Assembly: GCF_030867145.1 (NCBI RefSeq)
Contig: NC_134441.1
Span: 434,001 to 498,000, forward strand
Reading direction: 5' to 3'
Origin: Opisthocomus hoazin
Taxonomy: Eukaryota > Chordata > Aves > Opisthocomiformes > Opisthocomidae
Length of the DNA stretch: 64,000 nucleotides
In this document: in pieces, positions 55,101 to 64,000 of the stretch
Position numbering within the stretch: the first letter of the stretch is position 1
Layout: the number at the start of each line of letters is the position of its first letter
Notes under the pieces: generated by a model
Databases searched by the model: none
The model's input: only the letters and a program-made list of their open reading frames with translations
Told to the model about the DNA's origin: nothing
Position numbers and translations under genes: made by a program

Positions 55101-58100
55101 TCATATTGATCGAGTCCTCGTTCCCACCGCAACAGTCCCCCACCACCTTACCCCACTTGTCGGGCAGTTCCTTCTATAGTGGCCTGGTTTTCCGTAGTAA
55201 CGGCAAGGGAACGATGATGGAGGTGGACCCACGGGTCTTTTCATGTAACTGGAGATTTTTGGGGAAAAAAAGAAAAAGATATGCTATGTCTCTCTTGCTA
55301 AAACAAACATCTCTACAACCTTTCCATAATCTCCAAAGAAAAGATTTGGCATTCTCAACACTTACTTGATGGGATCGTACTCCTGGCAAGACTGCACCAT
55401 CATGGCCTTTATTTTATCCTCTTCGGAAGCATTGGCCGCAGCCAGGTTGGCAGTCTGTTGAGCAGACAGTTATTGGCACACACACTGGAAACACATTTCA
55501 GCCCACACAGCAAAGACAACATCACTCATCCCGTCCTGCAAAGAACAGCACAGCGCTAGGTGGGGGGCATGAAGACAGCTGCTTCTACAAAAGAGAGTTG
55601 TCCTGGAGATGTTCTGGGGAGTCCTCACGCCACAGCATGGTCTTTGTGTACCTGTCAATCTACTTGACAGGAGCATTCTTGGGCACTCCAGTCCTTAGGC
55701 TCTGTTCGGGCCTTACAGAAGGGCTTGTGTAACCAATCCAATTCTATTCCGAGTGGACTGAACCTGTGTGTAGAAAAACCTGTAGTATTCAGTGTTTTTA
55801 AACCGGTTTTTAAGCCCCAGACTATTTGAAGGAGAAGACATCCACTGCACATTTCACTGAGAAAGACGTATGCAAGCATCCTTATTTCGATTTTATGGCA
55901 TTGAAAGGACACCCAGCTGAAGAGTCGGGGCAGTTGTTTCTGCTTGATGAAATTCAGCTTCAGACACGGAAGCATTAAAAACAATCAAGTTTTTTAAAGT
56001 CACTCAGCAAGACAAAAGATTCTTTTCAGTAGAAATTTGACCAAGCTCCCCCCCTGCTAACTTCTTGAACTACTGTAAGAAAAACCTGCACTTTCTTCCA
56101 GTTGATTGTGCCCTTTTAATAGACAAATTGTAATAGAGCCTTATGCAGAACTAGATCTTCAAATCAGTGAAGCCAGCTGATTTGTTTTAAAGTCCTCTTT
56201 GTTCAAATATCTGAAGGGTGGGTGTCAGGAGGATGGGGCCAAGCTCTTTTCAGTGGTGCCCAGTGACAGGACAAGGGGCAATGGGCACAAACTGAGGCAC
56301 AGGAAGTTCCATCTGAACATGAGGAAGAACTTCTTCCCTCTGAGGGTGACGGAGCCCTGGAACAGGCTGCCCAGGGAGGTTGTGGAGTCTCCTTCTCTGG
56401 AGATATTCAAGACCCGCCTGGACAAGATCCTGTGCAGCCTTCTCTGGGTGACCCTGCTTCGGCAGGAGGGTTGGACGAGATGAACCACAGAGGTCCCTTC
56501 CAACCCCTACTCTTCTGTGATTCTGTGATTCCAGATACAAGCAGGCTCTAAGGGAGCGACTGTAAATGGTCTGGACCTTCAAGCACCTATCACTGAGATC
56601 AGTCACTCGTGGGTTTGGTTTTATACGCGTTCATTCAGAAAAGTGCCCACTCGTTTCAGCGTTGTATTAAATGGTTGTTTCATACACACAATTTTTTCTG
56701 AACAGTAACATAATCCAGACCAACATCTTTGAAATCATTTCCATGAACTCTTACAGAAAACTTTATGGATACCTGACTAATTTGTTGGAACCCAAAGAGT
56801 TTCCAGAAGACATCCAAAACCCACAAAATATTTCTAGGAATAGACCACAATTCAAGTATGCCCTTTAATACACAGTAATAATAAACCAGAAAACTTTTGA
56901 CTGTAACACACTGCCTCCATGCTAAGCCGGTCTGCACTGAAGAGGTCAAGTACGTAACAGTTTTGAGCTGCTTTATCTTATGTTCCTGCACTTTTTGGAA
57001 ATATTTGCATTTTCCAGAAAGCTGAAATGTGTACACCACTTGGGCAGTGTTTCACATTTTAGAGCCAAACTTCACAGGAGTTTACAGAACCACAGACAGG
57101 TTTCGCGACAGCGCTGTTGTCCATGTTACAGAAACGCCTCTGTTTTGGTTCTTGCAAACCCCACCGAAATGTCCACAACTTACAGGAATTGAATTCTTCG
57201 CTGAGAATTGTGGTAGTTTCCAATGCAAAATAATGAAAAGTGTTAGAAACGGTAAACGGCATCTGAGGTTCTTCTTCTTTGTGTCTTGAAGATGAGTAAT
57301 AGTGCCACATCACGTTGAGTCTGACAAGGTGCTCACCTGCTACCTTCCCAAAGTGGGAGCTTCTCTTTAAAGGACAGTGTCAAAAGATACTCATATTTTA
57401 AGATTCAAATAAATATTTTAAACTATTATAAATGAAAGTAATGTTGTGTTCAGATTGAAACAGTGATCCAGCTATAGATCACAGTATAAGATTTAAAAAT
57501 ATGAAGGAAACTCTTTTGATTTTTAAGGATTTGACAAGAATATATATGTACCTTAATAAGCTGGGCCAGAGGAAGAGATGCAGAAGAGTCATCAACCTGT
57601 TCACAAAAAATGAAACACATTTTGAAGTTCTACAACCAAAACACAACAATAGTTAACCTCTGCTGTAGTCTGAAAGTCTGCACTATATCCTCTGAGCGTC
57701 ACTGAAAGAGGCATTTCCAACTTGGTGTGATTTGTACTTGTTCCAAACAAAGTCCAAACCTTTGACAGCCTGAGAGTGCCGATGTGATGAAGGAGAAGAA
57801 ACTAAAACAACCAAAGCCACTTGAGATCTACTCATTCCTCCAGAATATCTCGGAGAGAGACCCTTGCCAAATGCTCAACACTGCTTAAAAGTCAAAGGAG
57901 TAAGGCAGCTGTCAATATTCAGCTAAAAGGGATTTTAAAAAAATTAAGTTTATTTGAGAAGGAAGCGTCACTTCAGGAAACTTTTTTTCAGTGTAGTTTT
58001 TAAATGAATCGGTTAATGTCTCATCATTCATAAATGCACAAGGTTAGGCTTCTAAGCACACAGTAGCTGCCTGTCAAAACAAAGTCCAGGCATATCAGCC

Positions 58101-61100
58101 CTGAGACATGAACGCTGCCCCTCCTGCCAGTAAGTGTAAAAATGCCAAACTCACCGTACCCCACAAAACCCCAATAAAAGCACCAATCCGAAACATTAGC
58201 CATAAAAGTAACCCACCACTTTGTCTAGAAAAAAACAAACTGCTCGAAGTGTTGAAATAAATGTGTTTCCCATGACAGAGTAGCCTATAAAAACTGAGAA
58301 AACTGATTTCCTGTATTTTATTAGACCACGGGCCATACTGCCCAAATTGGTTTGGAAAGTGGGAGAATTTAATCTTATTCTCCTTGCTGTCAGACCAAAA
58401 CCAGTTTTTAATGATGATGAAAGCATGGATTCAGAGCACAATCCTGGAATTTTTCTCTCCATTGCAACCACACTCCTCTCTCCCAGATACCTACTGGAGC
58501 AGCTGCAGGAATGAAGTCCTCAGGCCGCTTGAGGGCTGCGGTGTTTATTGAGAACTAACATCAAAGTGCAGTTTTTCCAAGGGTAACACTTATCTGGTTG
58601 TTTTTCCAGGATATTGAATTCCATTATGCCACCAGCAGCAGTACAGCTTACACTGGTAAAATGATGCCAGAAAGACACTCAAATCACATGCAGAACGGCA
58701 AAAAGAGACCGTCTTTCCATCTCAAGACTGACCAGAGGATTCGACTTCCCTTCTCTTCAGAACATTTCGTACCTAGTTCTGTTAAAAAGGAAGCCGGATC
58801 GTGTATTTTGAAGCTTCACGCTCCACATGACACTGCTTTTTACATGTGGAAAGACAGGCCTATGTTCTCTCACGGAAGCACAACCATTATAATTCTGTGG
58901 TTTTTCAGAAGCAAACAAGAAATTAGGAAAGCTCTCTGTTGGAGTCTAGCATTGAACAGTCTCCTCTTGACCAGTAATTGAAACACAGCTGTTCATAAAC
59001 TATTACCTAGTTTGCGTTTTTTGCCAGGAAGCAGTTGTTATGTGGCCTGCAGGATATGGTCTAATTTCTTAAAGGAGGTAATAGCACTCCTTTCTACTAA
59101 ACAGTTCTCAAAATCAGAAAATAGGTAACTTGGGTACTATTTACTGTGTTTGTCCAACAGCCATCTTCCAATGATCCCACAATCTTGTGCCTTTTTTCCC
59201 TTGAAATTTCTACTATAGTATTTCCTGCCAGTTCCTCCAATCAGTCAAGTAGAAAAAACATCTCTGCGAAAGCTGTATACAACCTTAAGAAAATACTGCA
59301 GAAGAATTTGAAAAAAAACCCAAACACCCAAAATCAACAGTCAATATATTAACTCCCATTTCCAACAGAAGGCTAAAAAGGAACTGACATAAAGCGAGTG
59401 GGAAGGGGCACAGAAAATAGGAGGAAAAGGCTAACCTCACTGCTGGAGGGCTACATTTAGATTACAGTGCTTTCCTAAAACCTGATAGCCTGACTGCACT
59501 CAAACTTCAGCCAGGAAGGATCACCGTTGTGCTTGACAAGCGCTCAGACAATGGCCAGGACTCTCTGCATTTCTGCAGCCTCTGAGGACAAATACCACCT
59601 CGAGATCCTCGCAGTCTGAAATAGGAACACTAAATCAACAAGTATCCACTTCCTCGCTCTGGCTGTAGTAACAGTGGGACAGCAGCGCACATTTGGAAGT
59701 GTAGAATGATAGCTAACAGAAGAGCAAGACAAGGAAGAAATGTTCAAAGTATAAGTTCTTGTGCATGCTCTTCTAAAAAACATCGTAACTCCTTTTAATT
59801 TTGCTGCTTTACTGTTCTACAGTAATTGACAAGCTGTCCAGTGACTTCTTCCTACCACACTAAGATGCAGGTTCTCCTTGGAAATGTGTACAGAAATATG
59901 TGTATTAAAAACAAACAAACAAACAAAAACCCCAAACCCCACACTTTAGACTAAGACCTGAGCTAACTTTAAGAATAAAGCTAGTTGTGTCTCCAGCACT
60001 AGCAGCACCTGAGGCTGCAGCGCTTTTACAGTGCAAGAGGGAGAGGGGACTTGTAAAGAGAGACGCACGGCTTGCACCTTGGCTTGACAACCCAAATCAG
60101 GGACAGTCAGAGCGAACAAGAAGGGCATGGTTTTGCTTTGTCCTTCACTACCTTTCATTAGTTCTATCTCACACTAAGTCTTCTCTCCCGCTCCAGGATT
60201 GTTTGGTTGTTTTTTTGTTGTTTTTTTCTGAGACGTCTCTGTTAGCTTATGGGAAAATGCTCCTTGGAAAGGTAATACGGACATGCCAGGGAACACGCGA
60301 GGCTAAAAGAATGTGAACTTTATTTATGAGCTTGGGACTTGTCTTTATAGGCATGGCAGTAAACAAAGAGAAAAATACTGTTTTCAAGAAATAAAACCCC
60401 ATCTGAATTATATCAAATACCATAAACGTGGTTTATGTAAATGCATGAAATTAACTACGAGGGCCAGTTCAACTTACTCAAAGTCACAATAGAGAGGCAC
60501 TGATGTCCAAAAAGGAATTTGAACCCACCAGTGGTAGAATTGCAGAAGTCAGGTTTAGACTTGGTGTTTTTAGACCTACATACAAAAAGTTTTCCATATG
60601 AAGTTGATTGCATACCATTGCAAGGAAATCAGAGGCTGTATTCTTCAGAGAACATAGACCCAGAGTTCATGAGTTTCTGATTTAAATTATCCTAACAGCT
60701 AATCAAGTGATCAGATCCAGTGATCCAGGGTTAGTGTAATGCCTCACATGATTCTAGTGAAGAAAAAGCAGTCATACTTCAAATAAAGATGAAAAATACA
60801 AATCACCACATAGTAAGTTTTTTACCATAAGGGCTGTTTTGACATGCATAGTTACACATAGTCGTCGAGCCAAATGGCAAATCAAGGTCTAGACCATTAC
60901 CAGTTCGATATTTCCTTGTGTTACTTGTTTCTATTTCAGCAGCAGAACGACAGTGCTTTGAAACCTGAAGAGCAATGCTGCCCCTTTTCCAAATATATCT
61001 TCAAAGCGGTGGCATACTAAAGAAAGGCTGAACCTTTGGGAAATTAAAGCAGCGTCCAACCCTGAAGTCACCCACACCCAAAAACGGACAGCAGGCAGAA

Positions 61101-62943
61101 GTTAGGAAAAAGGACAGGGCTCTTACCCACAAAAGCACCAGGCTCTAACCTGCTGCCAGAATTTGTACATTCTGCTTTATATGCTTTCATTTGCAGGCAA
61201 ACTGTGAAACTAAACTGCTTCATCAGATAAAGTGGAAAGATTAGATGCAGAACGTGATAATCCCATTTACATTCACGCCAATCTATGAAAGACATTGATG
61301 TACTCAGCGGGGCCCAAACAATATCATTTCAATTACACAGGCTTAAGAACAAATACCCACTTTTTAAGGACGTGAAAAGAAATCATTTAGCTGCAAGAAC
61401 TGGCCTCAAAACATATCAGGTAAGTTGGGGTTTGTATTTGTTTGAACCCCCAAGGTAGAAGTAAGAAACAGGACACCAGGTTTAACAATAATAGGTTCTC
61501 CATGGTTTTTGATAACATTGTCAAAAAACATTAGGCAAAAAAAAAGTATTTAAAAACAAAAGCTAAGTGATACAACGTGAAAATGGAAAAAAATACACTC
61601 CAAACAATTCTTCTTGCAAGAAACAAAAAGCACACAACAAGCTATGCAAGCGTTCATTTAACCAGCTACAGACAGACAGGTGTAGAACATGGCACCACGC
61701 TCAGCTGTGCAAACCTCGAACCTATGTGATCTAAAAACGATCCTGCATTATCTGTGCAACACAAAATCATACAGGAAGTATTCCAGCATATTCAATATGA
61801 AATACAATGCATCAGTAGGCACAAATACCAATATTCACATTAGAACTGTGCCAGTGATGGCATTCCTCAGCTTTTACTATGCTGAATCGAATACAGTGCA
61901 TTTACAGCATATACCATGTTTTAAGGCAATGTGTGGAAAATTAGCACAAGGCTACACCGTTTAGAATTAAATGCAGTTTTACAGAAAAAAAGTGTGAGAT
62001 TGGTTTTTTACGTACTGCTTTTGATGTTCCACTCCCTGGCTCAGTTCGACTTCTGGAAGAAGAAATAAAGGTGATCAGAAGTTAAAATAAAGCACTTGTA
62101 CCCAGCTTAAAGCAGTGAAAGCAGATTACAGAACCTGAAAACCAAAACAATGTGTTCTGATAGTCTAGTGAATGTCGAAATGTATTTGTATCCAGAAACT
62201 GGTCTCTCTTGGGACATGCAGCGCAACTAAAACAAAACCCCTAAGTCACATGTCTACTTCATCACAAATTACTCTAAGAGTTCTAAACTTCTTGTTTGCA
62301 CGGGTCACCAGCTGGCAAGCCTTGGTCTTTCCTCTATAGGCTCGTGTGCAAAAATACCCAGATTTGGGGCGTAAGAACACTTGCCATATCCCACCCCCCT
62401 CCCCCAAATGCAAGAACTAGTCAAACACTGAGAATCAGACTCTTTGGAGGATGGAGCAGATGGTAAGTTTACACTACAATGCAAATGCCTCTCTCTCTCT
62501 ACTACAAAAGCAGTAAAAGCAAACACAGAGAATAAGGAATCTCTCCACACAGAGGAAACGGGATCTACAGCTTGGGTCTCAGAACAATCAAGCCCAAGAA
62601 CAAACCCAACAGCATCATCTTAAAAGTTACCATTGTTGGAGTTTGAACCCCATGTCCCAGCAGGCCTAAAAATGTCTGTCTGCTTTGGTGGACACAGGTT
62701 AAAATCCACCTCATTCCACCAAAACCTAACAGCAGCTTTAGCAGGAGAGGTACAACCTGAACGCCTCTGTGAACTGACGTCCATAAACCAAGTTAACACC
62801 CTGAAACCCCTAACCGAGCAGGCAATGCTTTACAGATACCTACGCAGCATGTGTTTTGCTGATAGCTCTGAGTCCTCTGGCAGGGATTCTTCTGACAATA
62901 ACTGATGAGTTCTTCGGAATCAGGGCATTATCGTCAGTGTATT
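48704..62943 (-). CDS. RBBP6-like E3 ubiquitin ligase, C-terminally short; 5' end outside window
   Basis: RBBP6 is a nuclear RING-type ubiquitin ligase and 3'-end processing cofactor (DWNN, CCHC knuckle, RING, SR region, Rb and p53 binding). Exons (minus): 62943-62844, 62052-62016, 57596-57552, 55454-55366, 55248-55152, 53958-53819, 52907-52735, 51985-51882, 51436-51321, 50689-50593, 50513-50435, 50342-50285, 49145-48704. All splice sites are GT-AG and all phases join, giving 524 residues. Seen: end of DWNN ([19 protein letters not shown]), [13 protein letters not shown], knuckle [22 protein letters not shown], complete C4C4 RING ([27 protein letters not shown]) and an SR-rich end. Family exons for the long proline region and the huge C-terminus are absent; the frame ends [17 protein letters not shown]. 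It is diverged from the highly conserved RBBP6, so I call it a paralogue. The first DWNN exons should lie beyond 64000. Confidence 0.85.
49146..50284 (-). other. Intron of the RBBP6-like gene
   Basis: In RBBP6 the proline-rich exons (PPPP-rich, before the SR region) belong here. I see no C-rich coding stretch on the minus strand. Confidence 0.55.
51882..52907 (-). CDS. RBBP6-like RING exons
   Basis: Two exons (52907-52735, 51985-51882) carry the RING. All eight cysteines expected for the C4C4 type are present, so ligase activity could be retained. The intron splits a cysteine codon after SSYCDE, joined as T|GT. Confidence 0.85.
54788..55134 (+). mobile_element. Solo LTR of alpharetrovirus/ERVK-like type (TSD GTCCCC)
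   Basis: 347 bp, TGTGGG...CAACA termini, flanked by GTCCCC at 54782-54787 and 55135-55140. It has TATATAAT at 54979-54986 and AATAAA at 55063-55068 and 55080-55085. A 6-bp duplication, TGT...ACA ends and about 350-bp length fit avian alpharetroviruses or related class II elements. It contains a duplicated CTATGAATAGTRACCARTCA element (about 54943 and 55010). It lies antisense in an intron of the RBBP6-like gene. Confidence 0.75.
55152..55248 (-). CDS. RBBP6-like zinc-knuckle exon
   Basis: Thirty-two codons after AATCTCCAG. The knuckle reads C-R-Y-Y...GKPGHY...NC where RBBP6 has C-F-R-C...; the second cysteine is tyrosine, so zinc binding is doubtful. The donor GTAAGG is 11 bases from a solo LTR. 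Confidence 0.85.
55455..57551 (-). other. Intron of the RBBP6-like gene with a CR1
   Basis: Apart from the CR1 listed separately, I see nothing recognisable. Confidence 0.6.
56203..56535 (+). mobile_element. CR1 LINE 3' fragment
   Basis: Contains TTCAAATATCTGAAGGGTGG, GTGACAGGACAAGGGGCAAT, AACTTCTTCCCTCTGAGGGT and the terminal TTCTGTGATTCTGTGATTC tail. Only 3' UTR and the ORF2 end are present. Confidence 0.95.
57597..62015 (-). other. Long intron of the RBBP6-like gene
   Basis: AT-rich intronic DNA of about 4.4 kb. A 127-residue plus-strand open frame (58598-58981) has no recognisable domain. No named repeat. Confidence 0.6.
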
Positions 62944-63559
62944 CTGAAAAAAACATGAATTCAGAAAAAAAACCTTTGTGAATTCATAGGAATGTATATT
63001 CGTATGTAATTACATAGCACTTCAGAGAATACCTTTACAGCTATGAAAGCAACATTTTATATGTAACATCACGCTTTTGTTGTCTCAAACACACTAACAG
63101 TACATTTCAAGTAATCTTTGGGTTTGATCATCAAACACAAGCAGCAAAATCTTTTTCTTTTTTTTAAAAGTAGTTTCAATGCCAACAACAAAAGGGTCTC
63201 AGAGGTCACAAAAAGAGAGTCTGCTAATGCATGAAGTTCTTTCCTGATGGAGATTCAGTTGCTTTTGCTTCTGGTAGGCTACAAAACCAGTAGATCTTTG
63301 GAGAAAAACAAGGTCTCCCCTGCAGAAACCAGATTGTAACATCTGACTGGCTTGCCCTGCAACAAAACAGGCGCTTGGCTAAAGCATGAAGCTCTGTGCC
63401 ATTGCCTTCCAAGGTGTTCACTAAAAGTGATTTCCTTCTGCTGCCAGTGCTCAGGACTGACAGAACAGAGAGGAGAGCCTGCCAACTCTGCTTCTGCGAG
63501 CTTAATCCGTCAACAGCCACACTTATCAGCTGGGCAGTGCTTCACATTTCAGCGGAAAC
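62944..63559 (-). other. Intron of the RBBP6-like gene, upstream part
   Basis: No DWNN first exon is visible before the LTR; the start of the gene must be further upstream, beyond the window. Confidence 0.5.
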
Positions 63560-64000
63560 TGTTGGGGTTTAACGCAGCAGCCAGCAACGAGGTCCCGACA
63601 GCCGCTCGCTCACTCCTCCCCTTCCCCCCCAGTGTGATGGGGAGCAGAAATGGACAGAAGGGGAAACTCAGGGGCTGAGATAAAGACAGTTTAATAAGAC
63701 AACAAAGGAAATACTACAGCTACTACTGCTACTGAATATGCAAAACAAACTCTATACAATACAATGTTCCCACCACCTAATGACCGATTCCCAGCCAGTT
63801 CCCCAGCAGCGATCACAGAACCTGGAACTTGCAGATTTCATGAATTTTGCAAAATTCCTGCTGAAGACCAAACTCCTGCAAAAGTTCGAACTCCCAGACA
63901 GGAGAGAATGCCAACTCATAGAAAAGCGAATTAAAGAAAAAGGATGCCTACCCCCCTGCTAGCCACCCTTACAAATTGAGCGTGCCATCCCTGGCATGGA
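63560..64000 (-). mobile_element. ERVL-like LTR, minus orientation, runs off the window
   Basis: The plus strand starts TGTTGGGGTTTAACGC and contains CAGCCGCTCGCTCAC and GATAAAGACAGTTTAATAAG. It aligns along its length with 1022-1495 of the window, so both are copies of one avian ERVL-like LTR family in the same orientation. Confidence 0.75.

Noticed and set aside
52908..55151. Loss of the exon between zinc knuckle and RING in the RBBP6-like gene
   Set aside because: The exon was found at 53958-53819 with correct phases on both sides.
58598..58981. A 127-codon plus-strand open frame
   Set aside because: Lies inside a long RBBP6-like intron, antisense, with no domain or start context that I can support.
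62844..62850. In-frame TAG at the end of the DWNN exon of the RBBP6-like gene
   Set aside because: The TAG lies after the GT of the donor (GC|GTAGGT), so it is intronic; the splice gives the expected family reading.

Overview
The window is avian genomic DNA. It carries CR1 LINE fragments in both orientations, ERVL-like LTRs of the familiar avian type, a class I endogenous retrovirus with two solo LTRs of the same family, an alpharetrovirus-sized solo LTR, and very GC-rich gene-dense stretches with long C/G homopolymers typical of avian microchromosomes. I see no CRISPR, operon or bacterial features. Species and chromosome cannot be told from the sequence.

Layout. 1-3.3 kb: an ERVL-like LTR (minus) and a CR1 tail. 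3,317-10,760: a 7.4-kb class I provirus with 716-bp LTRs, a 4-bp target duplication (CCAC), a primer-binding site matching tRNA-Arg(CCU), broken gag-pro-pol and an almost fully deleted env. 11.8-13.1 kb: GC-rich plus-strand coding tail resembling PRR22, with a tandem duplication and ATTAAA signal. 13,508-14,100: solo LTR of the provirus family (TSD AAAG). 16.1-17.9 kb: an unrecognised minus-strand exon and a CpG island. 18.9-22.35 kb: two minus-strand exons of a PHAX-like pseudogene with frameshifts. 23.6-24.25 kb: CpG island. 24.4-26.1 kb: CR1. 28.85-37.0 kb: a 13-exon MKNK2-like (MNK family) kinase gene on the minus strand with its CpG-island promoter. 37.7-39.4 kb: two CR1 copies, one with an unusual tandem tail. 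39.4-41.7 kb: a purine-rich array of about 590-bp units. 41,969-42,499: second solo LTR (TSD CTCT). 42.8-43.4 kb: decayed exons resembling the BBX HMG-box. 44.1-44.4 kb: 60-bp tandem repeats, each carrying YY1-like and ZNF143/THAP11-like motifs. 46.6-47.2 kb: two plus-strand exons of a TAGAP/ARHGAP20-type RhoGAP domain. 48.65 kb to beyond 63 kb: a minus-strand RBBP6-like gene, 13 exons visible, all frames and splice phases intact but C-terminally short. 63.56 kb to the end: a second ERVL-like LTR.

The protein-coding content mixes relatives of genes that are unlinked in human (PRR22 and MKNK2 on one chromosome; PHAX, BBX, RBBP6 and TAGAP each elsewhere). Several copies are partial or decayed. 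This points to a locus that collects duplicated gene pieces together with retroelements, or less excitingly to ancient rearrangement or assembly joining.

The most interesting items are: the MNK-like kinase whose family-defining DFD motif reads DFG and whose CGSAE reads CGTPE; the RBBP6-like gene with an intact RING but a zinc knuckle lacking one cysteine; the YY1/ZNF143 tandem array; and the Arg-primed ERV family with tRNA T-arm-like repeats in its leader.
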